Shown piece after piece: positions 33,166-44,180 of a stretch of DNA of 64,000 bases. Under the pieces are notes generated by a model. It did no database searches. It was given only the letters and a program-made list of their open reading frames with translations, and was not told the origin of the DNA. Made by a program: the position numbers and the translations under genes. The number at the start of each line of letters is the position of its first letter. Position 1 is the stretch's first letter. The stretch is from Xiphydria camelus (lineage: Eukaryota > Arthropoda > Insecta > Hymenoptera > Xiphydriidae), in contig OY783193.1 in NCBI GenBank assembly GCA_963678675.1, positions 28,744,750 to 28,808,749 on the forward strand, written 5' to 3'.

Positions 33166-33398
33166 AAAGAAGCCGAGGGGCTCGCGTCGTCTTTTCTTAG
33201 CTTGTCTTATGATTATCAACTATCAACGTGTCTTGTATCTCATCAACTTGAATATATTTATATCAGTTTTATAGTGAGTGCAGTGTCCAGTTTATTCGAA
33301 CTTGATCTTTCGTTACACGTTTCCGTACTTTTGAAGAAGAGTGGTTTAGCGCTCCACAGGCACGAACCCGCCATTTACGGCCGACCTGGACCGGAAAA
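33150..33398 (+). promoter_or_regulatory. candidate promoter and leader exon
   Basis: TATATATATAAAAGAAGC (around 33155) is a strong TATA element. It is followed by about 230 bases of leader-like sequence ending in GGACCGGAAAA and a donor GTAAGT at 33399. No coding exon is identified after it. It could be the 5' end of a transposon transcript. Confidence 0.35.
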
Positions 33399-33681
33399 GT
33401 AAGTAGAATCATTTTTACGTATATTGATATTATTTTTATAAATATTCTGGTACATGTTGCACTATCATGTACGTTGTGACCCGATAATATAACCTTAAAA
33501 TTATTTGACGCTTTCTTGAATAGACTTTTTCATTCTGAGCGGAAGTAACTAGCGCGCCTCATGTGTAATTAAAAAGCCTAGTGCTAACTTTAAAAGTTTC
33601 GAACAGTTTTTTATTCGCAATATATTTCTACAGTCTCAAACTAGTGCAGTGAATCTAGACATTGCAAACACATATATGGTG
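33399..33681. other. spacer without recognised feature
   Basis: AT-rich sequence following the candidate donor site. Nothing recognised. Confidence 0.35.
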
Positions 33682-33688
33682 TACAGTA

Positions 33689-33953
33689 TGTCCGCGATCA
33701 AACAGACCATACCAAATTTCGAGTTTTGCATGAGCACCCCTGTGGGTTTCCTCGTCCAATAGAATCACCGGAGAAGCGTGAATGCGAATGCGTAGTCATC
33801 CGAAACCGATGTGACCTTTCTGACGACGCCAACACCCGCGGATGACTACGCATGCTCATTCACGCTTCTCCGGTGATTCTATTGGACGAGGAGACCCACG
33901 GGGGTGCTCATGCAAAACTCGCAATTTTGCTATGGTCTGTTTGATCGCGGACA
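33689..33953. mobile_element. GG: 265-bp palindromic MITE, 7-bp duplication TACAGTA
   Basis: Tips TGTCCGCGATCAAACAGACC and complement, flanked by TACAGTA at 33682-33688 and 33954-33960. The arms share CTTCTCCGGTGATTCTATTG. A GC-rich loop holds CCGATGTGACC. A 7-bp duplication is compatible with P-like or Dada-like elements. Confidence 0.85.
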
Positions 33954-33960
33954 TACAGTA

Positions 33961-34284
33961 CAAGAAGTTGGGCTTCAGGGCATGAAAAATACACCAATCG
34001 ATAGCTGGAGGTTCCAATATTAACATATCAAAATGTATCATTTGTCAATTCCCGGGAAAATTTATAATTAATTAAAAACTACAGAAGTTCTGGCCCTAAG
34101 CCAATTTAATAATTCATTTCTCCTATATTATTTACTTTCAATCAAACAAATGCAGCTACCAATTTGTAGCGGAAAAAGTTTACTATAAAATTGATGCGAG
34201 AACCGATATGACAGAATGCACGGTTAATTTCTAATAATATTTTAATGTAATTTCTAAGCATTTTTCGTCAAGCAATCAGCTATT
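33961..34284. other. spacer, AT-rich
   Basis: No gene, RNA or repeat end recognised. Confidence 0.35.
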
Positions 34285-34517
34285 CCCATGGCAACCACAA
34301 CCACAACGGCGACGACAAGGACGAGGATGACGGCGACGAGGACGGCGACTACGAGGATGGCGACGGCGACGACTACGAGGATGGCGACGGCGACGACGAC
34401 GACGACGCAACGTATTGAACGGAGAGGAGAGTAACGACGTGATGCTGCCGCAAAAGCTTGGGGCAGCGCCGCGACAGGGGTTGACGAAAGAAGCGAGTAG
34501 GGGGCGGAGCCCCCTAG
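34285..34517 (+). mobile_element. Helitron-like 3' end with GAC/GAG-rich microsatellite
   Basis: 34290-34412 is an imperfect GAC/GAT/GAG triplet tract. 34480-34500 repeats the GAAAGAAGCGAGTAG type text and 34499-34517 is AGGGGGCGGAGCCCCCTAGT: a hairpin followed by CTAG and T. It shares this end with 22186-22205. The 5' limit is not known. Confidence 0.45.
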
Positions 34518-34557
34518 TATTTAAATATAACATAAGTTTTTGACAAAATCCAAAAAA

Positions 34558-34860
34558 AAATATGTTTAGTTCTGGTATGCTTCTGTCTGACTGTTTAGCA
34601 TACTATTCCATACGACCTTATTGTTTATAAACGAAATATGTTTATTTCTGGTATGTTTTTGTCTGACTGTTTAGCTTACTATTCCATGCGACCTTATTGT
34701 TTATAAACGAAATATGTTTAGTTCTGGCATGTTTATGTCTGTGACTGTTTAGCTTACTATTCTATGCGTACCTTATCATTTATAAACGAAATATGTTTAG
34801 TTCTGGTATGTTTATGTCTGACTATTTAGCTTACTATTCCATGCGTATCTTATCGTTTCA
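34558..34860 (+). repeat. four tandem units of about 78-80 bp
   Basis: Each unit runs AAATATGTTTAGTTCTGGTA, GTCTGACTGTTTAGCTTACT and TTATTGTTTATAAACG. Units differ by a few substitutions and small indels. Confidence 0.9.
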
Positions 34861-35136
34861 AAATTCAATAATAAAGTTAAAAACATTACAATAATATATT
34901 ATGCAAAAGATGTTTGCAAAAAAAGCACTAAAATAACATAATATAATGAGATTATGATACCAGGGCAACAAATGTTATGTTAACAAAGATAAACACATAT
35001 TACAACAATATACTTTATTACAATATATTATTATCACAATATATTATGCAATACATTATTACTAATGTGTTATACAAAAATATATATATTATTTTTCATT
35101 AATATTCATCTGCATTTCAGTATTATTCAATATACG
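34861..35136. other. AT-rich spacer
   Basis: Contains scattered CAATATATTA motifs (34890-35060), perhaps a degenerate tandem array. No gene. Confidence 0.4.
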
Positions 35137-35282
35137 CACAGGGTCACGGATTCTGTCGCTAGGGACTTTCTAAAATGTAATTTGTAAACATACTAGCCAA
35201 TGAAAAATTAATTCTGACGCCCTCGTTAGCTACAGTGGCGTTTACCCTCGTTAACCAGCGACGGAATCCGAGTCCCTGGGTG
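35137..35282. mobile_element. TT2: diverged MITE related to TT
   Basis: CACAGGGTCACGGATTCTGT and its inverted partner near 35258-35282 (GACGGAATCCGAGTCCCTGG) match the TT element at 47875-48086 in layout, with GTCGCT(A/G)G next to each tip and an ATTAATTCTGACGCC-type loop. Confidence 0.65.
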
Positions 35283-35290
35283 TATATATA

Positions 35291-36022
35291 CCACAAAAAC
35301 AGATTCTCTGTAAAAAAAAAGGCGGCATGTTCATTCAGTGCCAACAAAAATTGATACGTAAAATACTCTCCAAGAAAGATTTGAAATCAATTAAGATCGC
35401 CATGTTCAAGATTTATGTATAAAAAGTAAAAGGCATCATTTGAAAGGAAAATTATTGTAACTCGTTACTAAAAAACTCGACTAAAAAAATTTAGGTATAA
35501 ACAAATTTTCATAAAAAAGAACTTGCCGCGTTTAAGTTTTCATATTTTGTCCAATATACCGAATAATTTGCAGTGCTTGGACGGTGTTAGAGTGATTCAT
35601 AAATTGCACTGCCGAAGTCAAATTCAGAGAAATTCAGAAGGCCCCCGCCTGATCGGTTTCTCGTGCGACGTTCGGTATACTGGTGGTATCATATAAAAGA
35701 GTGTATGAATTTATTTAAAGTCTATCATAAGTGCATAAACATCGAATGTAATTTTCTGTAAATTTTTTATTTGGAAGGAAAAAACGCGGCAAGTTCTTTT
35801 TTATGAAAATTTGTTTATACCTAAATTTTTTTAGTCGAATTTTTTAGTAACGAGTTACAATAATTTTCCTTTCAAATGATGCCTTTTACTTTTTATACAT
35901 AAATATTGAACATGGCGATCTTAATTGATTTCAAATCTTTCTTGGAGAGTATTTTACTTATCAATTTTTGTTGGCACTGTATGAACATGCCGCCTTTTTT
36001 TACAGAGAATCTGTTTTTGTGG
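35291..36022. mobile_element. F2: complete F-family palindrome
   Basis: Tips CCACAAAAACAGATTCTCTG and complement. Inward lie GGCGGCATGTTCATTCAGTG, the outward-reading ATGGCGATCTTAATTGA start and AACTTGCCGCGTTT. The centre near 35540-35700 is single-copy and includes CCGCCTGATCGGTTTCTCGT. The arms carry the same start codon region as the XPG/CXC gene of element B. Confidence 0.85.
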
Positions 36023-36531
36023 GGGGATTTAATTACATTTTGGAATTTATTCATGAAGAAAATACGTACCTACATGTAGGAGAATAGCTTTTTATTACCA
36101 CCAAATTAAAATCTCACATTTTATACGGATACGAGCTAATTAATTATAACCACGTTACTTTTGATTTATTCTCGTGATATTTTGAAAGGGATTTATAAAC
36201 TAGAGTGCCCTTATATTTTTCACTTTGCTTTTGTATTTTGGAGAAATAAAACATACAGCTATCGAATTTACAGGCCATCGGATTTTTTTTATACCTTGGT
36301 CGTCTTCAGAAATCCATGTAGACATTTTACCTTTAACTCTCTAACAATAAGTATACTCTTCCGATAACCGTGACGAATTGTTTCATCACATGTAAAGATA
36401 CTACTTAAGACAGTATATATGTTGTTACATATTAACTCGAGACGTTGGAATAGTTTTAAGAAATCCTTTTGCATGCACCGCTGAAATTTTGCCCTTATTC
36501 GTAAATAAATATCTCAAGTCACTCGCAAAGT
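36023..36531 (+). repeat. Q-family segment attached to F2
   Basis: The same sequence (AATAGCTTTTTATTACCACC, ATTCTCGTGATATTTTGAAA, GAAATCCATGTAGAC) borders F3 (46231-46736) and F4 (57725-58054) on the same side. F plus Q are therefore probably one element. The minus strand has a 61-codon frame that contains CDETIRHGYRKSILIV; unrecognised. Confidence 0.7.
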
Positions 36532-36627
36532 TACGTATACGCATCTAAGCGAATAGACCAATCAGGATCAAGTATTCCGTTGTGGTGGGGGTCCTGATTG
36601 ATCTACTCGCTAAGATGCGTATACGTT
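36532..36627. mobile_element. CC1: about 97-bp palindromic MITE
   Basis: TACGTATACGCATCTAAGCG is inverted by CGCTAAGATGCGTATACG. Inside, CCAATCAGGA/TCCTGATTGA pair. Inverted copy at 46133-46230. Confidence 0.8.
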
Positions 36628-37526
36628 CCCTGATACGGAATTAAATATGTATATTTATAGTACATATGGGGATTGTATTTGAATTTTATTTTGTAATTCA
36701 TTTTTATAATTTTTTTTTACCAGTCACATTAGTCACATTAGTGCAGCATTAATAATATATTATAACCGTTTAAATTTGCCCGCGGGTTTTTGGCTCGGTG
36801 GCGCAATCTGCTTCAGTTTTGCCCAGCCAACCTCATTCGGGAGATCGAAGTCTCTAACCTCGAAATTGTTAATTTGTAAATAATACTGAATAATGTGTAG
36901 AAGTGATAAATAATTATTCGGGTTTCTTCGATGAGTTTCCTCAAGTGTTTAAAAATCGGTGTCCATAACTGTGGCTTCAACTTCCAGCGATTAAGTAAGT
37001 AATTACTGCAGAACGAGTAGGTTACAAGATTTTCATGAAGTTTTTGACGGTTTTCTTGCATGTCCCCTTTCATAAGGTGCAAACAAAGAGGATGTAACTT
37101 CTGTCCTATCCTGAAGAAAATGAGTCGATCGACATCAGACATTGTCGAACTTATCACCGAGTGCCTTTCACCCACGGTATTTTCATTGCAATATGCGCTT
37201 TTCATTTCAACTATTCCTGCTTTAAATAACGTTCAACTCTTTCAAAGTATTTACCCTGTACGAATTGTTGATCGTAGATAAAATAATTACTTCATTATTG
37301 TAATCCAATTCTATCGTATCTCCTACTTTTCTACCACGGCTTTCCTAGATAGAAAAATGTGCCACAGGATTAGTGCAGTGCCCCCAATATACCGCTAAAG
37401 TTGATACAGACCTTGTCGAAGCATGTCATGTCGGTAGAATTTGATATTCCTACCGTGGCATTGTACCGCAGAGTCCTAGAGATTTTTAATTCCGGCATAT
37501 ATATTAGAGGTTAGTATAATACGAAA

Positions 37527-37787
37527 AAGGAAATATATCGACAAAGAAAAAATAATAACAAAGTAGTTACTCCATTCTTGTAATCCAATTTCATCGTATT
37601 CATTCTTTTTCTGCCACGACTTTGATTGTTGATAGTGGATGGATCAACTAATAAATTTGATTTTTCTTCACTATCAGCAATTAAAGTCGTGGCAGAAAAA
37701 TAAGTAATACAATGTTATTGGATTACAATAATGGAGTAACTACTTTATTATTATTTTTTCTTTATCGATACATTTCCTCTTTTTTAT
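37527..37787. mobile_element. FF: 260-bp palindrome inside R
   Basis: Arms share AGTAGTTACTCCATTCTTGT and GCCACGACTTTGATTG (complements at 37682-37745). A 40-base loop includes GGATGGATCAACTAATAAAT. Confidence 0.75.
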
Positions 37788-38789
37788 TATATTATCACAA
37801 GTTCCAATTTATATACCGACCTGTCAAACGTGAAGTGTACGTGTACCTCACTTCTATTTCATCTCTTCTTCGCCTCTAGTGTAACGATGGAAATTACAAA
37901 ATATCATAACTTTTCTGTATGTAACAACATATACCGAATGTCCTCTGGCAAACTCCTGATTTTGGATTTCCCTGACATTTGGCTGGAAGTGGTTGGCTCG
38001 GTGCTTTAAGAGTTGGCTTCGGGAGAGTGCGCTGCGGTCTTACGAGCTGAGCGAAAAGTGTCAAAAGTCTGATCTCCCGGTACCTGTCAATTCGGGAGAT
38101 CGAAATCGTTAATTTGTAAATAATGATTACTAATATGTAAAAGTGGTAAGAAATAATCATTCGGATTTCTTCGATGATATTCCCCAAGTGTTTAAAAACC
38201 GGTGTCCGATTTTTGCCAATAACTGTTGCTTCAACTTCCAGTGATATTATTAAGTATTACTGCAGAACGAGTATGTTAGAAGATTTTCATGAAGACTCAT
38301 GATTTTCTGATATGTCATCTCGTACAGGTGCAACTGAAGCGGATCTAGCTCGTGTCCTGTCCGTAAAAAGATGACTCGATGGACATTGGAGAATGTCAGA
38401 CTTGTCACCGAGCGCCTATTACCCACGGTACATTAATTGCAATACGCGCTTCTCGTTTCAACTATTCCAGCGTTAAATAACTTTTACTTCTTTCAAGCTA
38501 ATGACCCTTTATGAACTGTTCGTGGTAGGAGGCAGCGATCAATAATAGCGACTCGTCGTAGACAAGTGTGCCGAACTACTACTGCGATAATGTGCCCAAG
38601 TTCACAGTCTATTCTGCGATTAACGTTAACATAATCGTGATTATGCTCGGGTGATGGGTACTCCAAAAGAGCTAAAGTTGATGCTAAACATCGGACGCTG
38701 TAAGCTGACTTGCTAGTGTATGCTTCGCAACTGGAACATCATCGCAGGAATAATTTGTCTACGATTAGTCACAATTATTGATTGCTACC
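37788..38789. other. interior of palindrome R, old repeats
   Basis: Includes the G-family copy (38050-38170) and, at 38280-38420, a segment also present at 56280-56420 and, inverted, at 56790-56920 (GATGACTCGATGGACAT). Those three may come from one transposase gene but no frame is long enough to say. Confidence 0.45.
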
Positions 38790-39436
38790 CCCTACGATCA
38801 ACAATTCGTACAGGGTAAATACTTTGAAAGAGTTGAACGTTATTTAAAGCAGGAATAGTTGAAATGAAAAGCGCATATTGCAATGAAAATACCGTGGGTG
38901 AAAGGCACTCGGTGATAAGTTCGACAATGTCTGATGTCGATCGACTCATTTTCTTCAGGATAGGACAGAAGTTACATCCTCTTTGTTTACACCTTATGAA
39001 AGGGGACATGCAAGAAAACCGTCAAAAACTTCATGAAAATCTTGTAACCTACTCGTTCTGCAGTAATTACTTACTTAATCGCTGGAAGTTGAAGCCACAG
39101 TTATGGACACCGATTTTTAAACACTTGGGGAAACTCATCGAAGAAACCCGAATAATTATTTATCACTTCTACACATTATTCAGTATTATTTACAAATTAA
39201 CAATTTCGAGGTTAGAGACTTCGATCTCCCTAATAAGGTTGGCTGGGCAAAACTGAAGCAGATTTCGCCACCGAGCCAAACACCTGTGGGCAAATTTAAA
39301 CGGTTATAATATATTATTAATGCTGCACTAATGTGACTAATGTGACTGGTAAAAAAAATGTAAAAATGAATTACAAAATAAAATTCAAATACAATCCCTA
39401 TATGTACTATAAATATACATATTTAATTAAATCAGA

Positions 39437-39515
39437 AATGTTCATAAATTGGCTGACAGTACTGCATTCCCATACTTCGGAATGGGAATACAGTACTGCC
39501 AGCCAATTTATGAAC
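39437..39515. repeat. near-perfect 75-nt hairpin
   Basis: GTTCATAAATTGGCTGACAG and CTGCCAGCCAATTTATGAAC pair, continuing through AGTACTGCATTCCCAT to a small loop. The stem of about 35 bp with one bulge has microRNA-precursor size, but the flanks look like transposon sequence, so a small foldback repeat is more likely. Confidence 0.6.
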
Positions 39516-40329
39516 ACGCTCTAAATAATTTTCATTTTTACCTGCATCACCGCTAAAAGTTATTAATTGATCAGAAGTAAAATGAACTTCGCATAATCCT
39601 TATCTATGATGAGGTGCATATTTTAAGAAATCGAGCCACTTTTGACGAATATCTTTCGATTTTTGATGTGAAACATCTTATGCCGCGCTTCGGGGTGAGA
39701 CCGGCTGCTCGTGAAACGTCGCTGGAGTGGCTAAATACGCTAAGGCCAGGCGAACGTTCAACATTGCCTCTATATCTATATCTATTCTATATATAGATAT
39801 AGAGGCAACGGTCACCAACTCGGGACGCATCGGCTCTCTCCGCCACGACTCGATGGTCCCCTTTCACCGAGCCCTGGCTTAAGGCTAAATGTACCGTGTT
39901 TGGTTCAAAATTTTGCCACCACGTGGCAGCACCAAAATGAGCGAATTTTACTTGACAATTTTCTCCCAAACGAACGGTTCATTTTTTAATCTGTAAACGG
40001 ATTCTTGACTGTTTTCAATGTAGAATTTAATGAAATTGGTTATTAAAATTTTAAGTTGAAAAATTTTACAAAAAAATGCTTAAAAAATGCCAAAACTGTA
40101 CTTTTGTAAAAAAATAGGGTTATAGAGACAAACAAGAAGTCTAACTGATAATTGCTGCGGATTCGAAATTTGATTCTACCCAAAAACGTGATCGTAATCA
40201 GTAATTTCTGTATTCAACCGAGCGCTGGCGTGGCGAGCGAAGCGGGGCGGGGCGAGCTTGCTTTCCACGCTCTCGCGGTCGGCGTTCCTGGACGCGTCTC
40301 CGCAAGAGTGTATGTAGTAGGTGCCGGCT
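39516..40329. other. spacer with a TA-rich hairpin at 39763-39806
   Basis: The hairpin TGCCTCTATATCTATATC / GATATAGAGGCA is the only structured element. 40210-40329 is GC-rich (GGCGAGCGAAGCGGGGCGGG) and recalls the text before the Helitron-like ends. Confidence 0.45.
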
Positions 40330-40418
40330 TGAAAAAGAGCGCGAAGCATGAGACAGAGCGTGGCTACAGAGTGGGGCAGGTTCAGGAGAAATAAAACGGT
40401 GTAGTCTCGCTTTACTAA
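40330..40418 (+). repeat. R1 repeat fragment interrupted by element C
   Basis: GAGCGCGAAGCATGAGACAG to GTAGTCTCGCTTTACTAA. The expected continuation CGCTTGCC is missing because element C begins after TAA (40416-40418). Confidence 0.8.
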
Positions 40419-41060
40419 TAGTCCAGTCAAATTTCTGTTCAAATCGAAAATTGAGACATAATGGTGAAAACTTGGCAAAAGTTATATTTTGATGTTATTA
40501 ATAGAGGGAATATATTAAAAGAAGTATCACCCCCCGGCGAAGGGTGTACAAAATGTATTTATTGTTGAAAAATCGGTTCTTCGCTAATATTTTGAAAAAT
40601 ACGTGATCCATTGAAAAACAGTTACGACAAAAGTTGTATATAATAAAATTATCTACAAAAAAGGTTATACACTTTTTAGCCTATCTTCAACCCCTAAGAA
40701 GCTAGGACCTCCAGATGAGTTTGAATGTTCAAATATTCACAACAAATCCAAAAATGAAGATTTTTACAATCTTTTTTTTGTAACCCGTTTAGAAAGATCT
40801 CATCATTTTTCCTAGCGAAACCAAATTTTGTTTTTCATTGTTGTTTACACATGATTGATTTTTAAAGTTTTCAATGCTTGAATTTACATAGAAATTCGCA
40901 ATGAAAAATTTTTTTAATTATACCATCATTTATTTTGGATTGTTTCTGAAAAAAGAAGATAGATGGCAATTCAATATATCTTGCCTGGTTTGCAAGATAT
41001 GCTAAATTGAATATGAAGGGTACAGGGGTAAAAGAGGGAATGTCAAAAAAAAACAAATTT
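40419..41060 (+). mobile_element. C: left part of a TAGTCCAG-tipped element
   Basis: TAGTCCAGTCAAATTTCTG onward is a diverged copy of the left arm of D (61620-62220), sharing CTAGGACCTCCAGATGAGTT and CTGGTTTGCAAGATATGCTA. It is flanked on the left by TAA. The right end is not found, so the element is truncated or rearranged. Confidence 0.7.
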
Positions 41061-41264
41061 ACAGGACAGCAAATTTGCGCGCGGACATCCCCTCTATTTG
41101 CATGTTATGCTAAAATTTTAAACGTCTGTATCTCTTGACTGTACCTTTATTGCTTGTAATCCTTTGCCAGCTGAAAGAATGCGAAATTTTCAACTAGATG
41201 GTGTAGAAATGACGAATTGGCTAAATTGTGACATTTTCCCCATTTTACCCCTGTACCCTTTCTA

Positions 41265-41420
41265 TAGTGTCGCACCGTTTTCACTCTCGTCGCTCTGACG
41301 TTTGTGTGCGAGCGCTGCTGCAGTTGTCTGCGAGTGTCAGTGAGATAGGGGGGCCTTTCTCGAGTCACTCGCATATTAGCTTCTTTCCAGCGCCTCCTAG
41401 GAAAACGGTTCTAATTGTCA
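41265..41420 (+). repeat. core segment shared by C, D and 42790-43080
   Basis: ATAGTGTCGCACCG, TCGTCGCTCTGACGTTTGTG, GCTGCTGCAGTTG and TTCCAGCGCCTCCT occur here, at 42790-43080 and, inverted, at 62700-62975. TA-rich sequence sits just upstream in each copy (ATATATAGTGTCGCACCG in D), so this may be a transposon promoter and first exon. Confidence 0.55.
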
Positions 41421-41489
41421 AAAAATTATTCAGTAAAATTTTCATGTCAATAAATCAAAACAACAATTTAATATATTAATATGATTTCA

Positions 41490-41868
41490 AATATGTACTA
41501 CTGGATTCAAAGAAATATGATTTTCATAATTCCCATCGTTGTCGATATCTTCATTATCTTCGTCACTGCTAGGTACTCCAGTCCGTGGCTTGATCGTTGT
41601 CAATATTGCCTTCTCCGCCAGTTTCTGTATTAATGTAATATAATTATGAATAGTCACAAATTTATGTAAGTATAATAATTTGACATAATAATTACATAGG
41701 TGATAGAGTTTGTAGAGAATCACTGACATAATTTAGTAGCTGATCCCCTTCAAACCATTTAAAATGGTATTGGCCATATTGACAACGATCAAGCCACGGA
41801 CTGGAGTACCAGTGACGAAGATAATGAAGAAAATCATTACATATTTCTTTGAATCCAGTAATACATAT
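41490..41868. repeat. AA: inverted repeat (41495-41612 and 41770-41865)
   Basis: GGCTTGATCGTTGTCAATAT is inverted by ATATTGACAACGATCAAGCC. The minus strand of the left arm encodes the acidic stretch SSDEDNEDIDNDGNYENH, a possible relic of a transposase N-terminus, but nothing else supports a gene. Confidence 0.65.
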
Positions 41869-42462
41869 TTTAAATCATATCAAAACAATATTGATTAATT
41901 TATTCAATTTTTGTTTCATTGATTTCTTGATATGAACATTGTACTGAATAATTTGTTGAAAATTTATTTTTTAGTCATATTTAATTGTATATAATGAAAT
42001 TTTCCGATAAATCCAAAAAAACACTGTTCAACATATCATAACTGAGTAAATGAAAGATGCGCAGCAATAGATCGAATCGCTCATTATTCATTTGCACCCG
42101 CTTGCATATACTTATGTCGGGGATCTTTCTTAGCTCTATTGGGACATACACAGAGAAACTTACAGCCTTTATAAAATAACGAAGGTCTGGCCGTCGCGGG
42201 CTCTTGGGCCAAGTATTCACACTCTCGCGGTCGGCCTGCCTCGACGTATCTCGTACCGGCATTGGAAAGACCGCGAAGCATGAGACAGAGCGTAGCGCGA
42301 GTGAGGCAAGTTCAGGAGAAATGAAACGAGCCCCTCGACCGCGCGTGCTCAAATTTCAGGAGTCTCGCAGGAGGGCATGGAAACACTGTGCGGCGGTGTT
42401 TGTTTATGCGTCGAAGAAACTATTGGGGTCCACCCCTAACACGCAGTCTGAGATGTCCCTTA

Positions 42463-42725
42463 TATTAGTGTATACTCCCGCCTCGCTCCCGAGGATCTAC
42501 GGGTGGGAGCGCCGTGAAGCGGTGCGGGGGGGTCGGCGAGCGTAGCGTAGCAAAAATTACTGATTAGGATAGAGATACTGATTGTTGCAGAATTTCCGAC
42601 ACGGTTTTGATTTCGCATTGAACGGGTATATGTCTGTATAAGTGACTATTTTTGAAAAAGTGACCTTTTCAGTTTTTTTCTTTTAGAAGAATGTTTATAA
42701 TAAACTGTAATTTCTTATAAACCAA
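42463..42725 (+). repeat. direct repeat with 43310-43592, Helitron-like body
   Basis: Both copies start TATACTCCCGCCTCGCTCCC, pass GGATCTACGGG and a GCGAGCGTAGCG box, and continue ACACGGTTTTGAWTTC to AATAAACTGTAATTT. The second copy includes AGAGGGCGGAGCCCCCTACT (43395-43414), a hairpin like that of the Helitron-type ends; in this copy it is deleted. R1 scrap at 42268-42325 lies just upstream. Confidence 0.65.
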
Positions 42726-42789
42726 TTGAAGATAGAAGAATACGGTGTACGGATGAAGAGCACGTAGCAACGGCTTCCCTCTTTTACCC

Positions 42790-43080
42790 CTGTACCCTTC
42801 ATATATTGTCGCACCGGTCTCACTCTCGTCGCCCTGACGTTTGTGTGTGCGTGCTGCTGCAGTTGTTGCGAGTGTCAGTGAGACAGAGGGTTGCTGTCGA
42901 CGTTTCGAAGTAACTGTTCCGTTGCAAGGGTTTCGTAGTAATGCGACCATGAATACCTCGCCAACCTACGAGCCCAGGCAGTATGCATTATTTTATTTGC
43001 ATTAGCTTTTTTCCAGCGCCTCCTCAGTAAACGGTTCTACTTTTGGTTGATCAATAAAATTGATTCAATTTCATTGAACA
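42790..43080 (+). repeat. second copy of the C/D core segment
   Basis: TATTGTCGCACCGGTCTCAC to AATTTCATTGAACAGTGCTT. Its complement is 62700-62975 inside D, where it is continuous. It shows that D-type elements are also present here as debris. Confidence 0.65.
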
Positions 43081-43309
43081 GTGCTTTGAGTGAACAAATA
43101 TGTATAAGTAAAAGGTACATAAGTGTACGAAGGAACGTTTAATTAATTTTTCATTTGCAAGCACCGTGCCACGTTAGCTAACATGGAAATAATCCCCTCC
43201 TATTAAGAAACAATGGATTAATTCCATGTTATCTAACGCGAAATTAAATGTGCACGGTATTAGAAAATAAAAAGTTAATAAATAATCAATGTCTCTTCTA
43301 CGCCTTCGT

Positions 43310-43592
43310 ATTAGTATACTCCCGCCTCGCTCCCGAGGATCTACGGGGTGGAGCATCACGAAGCGGCATGGGAGAGTTGGCGAGCGTAGCGAGCAGAGGG
43401 CGGAGCCCCCTACTCTGTTAAAAATTACTAATTACGATGGAGATACTGCTTGCTGCAGAATTCCCGACACGGTTTTGAATTCACATTGAACGGATATATG
43501 TCTCTATAAGTGGCTTTTTTTGAAAAAGTGAATTTTTCAGTTTTTTTCTTTTAGAAGTATGTTTATAATAAACTGTAATTTTTTATAAACCA
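43310..43592 (+). repeat. direct repeat, second copy
   Basis: See 42463-42725. This copy is the more complete one and holds the GC hairpin. Confidence 0.65.
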
Positions 43593-43854
43593 ATTTCATT
43601 AAATTCGATACATGAACAATTAATAAATCCGTTTTCAGAATGAACATATGTGCAGCCGTTTGCGAATAAATTACTAAGTAAATTTTGCCCTAACAGTGCA
43701 GCCATCTATTGAAAAAATTTCATACTATTTGTCGGGGACATTTAGCCTTAACCACTTACTACTTCACGCTCACTGTATCGGTGTACGAAGCAGTATTTAC
43801 CCTCATTAATGAAAGCATGAGGATTGATTGATCATTGGTTAGCACGTTCAAAAA

Positions 43855-44180
43855 TAACATTTAAATACCGTTTGTATAGGAAAATTGTTAGATGTGAAAC
43901 ATCGAAATTCTTCTTTGTAGAAAGTATGCGATAGGAAGGATGGACCACGCATCCGTTGAAAGAATACGTGCGCCAGTGCGCATTTGTATTTATGACTGTG
44001 ATACCATTAAACGGTACGAACCGTTGTGTCGAATTCCGTTTATCGCGAGACGGAACAGCGACTGATGGCAGAGTTAAGAGAGAGTAAACTAAATGCGCTT
44101 TTTGAATTAGACACAACGATTTGTACTGTTTAATAGTATCACAATTATAAATACAAATGCGCACTGGCGAACGTGTCCTT
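43855..44180. mobile_element. BB-related palindrome, diverged
   Basis: Shares TTGTTAGATGTGAAACATCG and GTGCGCCAGTGCGCATTTGT with BB. Its own short arms (43965-44020 and 44120-44175) pair around a loop with GAGAGAGTAAACTAAATGCG. Confidence 0.65.

Larger units (their letters stand above)
36639..39428. repeat. R: 2.8 kb palindrome with 640-bp arms
   Basis: Arms 36639-37278 and 38790-39428 differ at only a few bases. The 1.5 kb between them contains an S-family copy (37365-37510), palindrome FF and a G-family segment (38050-38170). The 130-codon frame present in both arms (MKSAYCNENTVGERHSVISS) and the opposite-strand frames are mirror images. I do not recognise a protein. Confidence 0.8.

Noticed and set aside
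34276..34533. Arginine-rich 85-residue minus-strand protein
   Set aside because: It comes from the GAC/GAG triplet tract and the Helitron-like end; no motif or context.
36813..39256. Identical 130-residue proteins on opposite strands as a duplicated gene pair
   Set aside because: They are the mirrored arms of palindrome R; no known domain, and the complementary strand is equally open.
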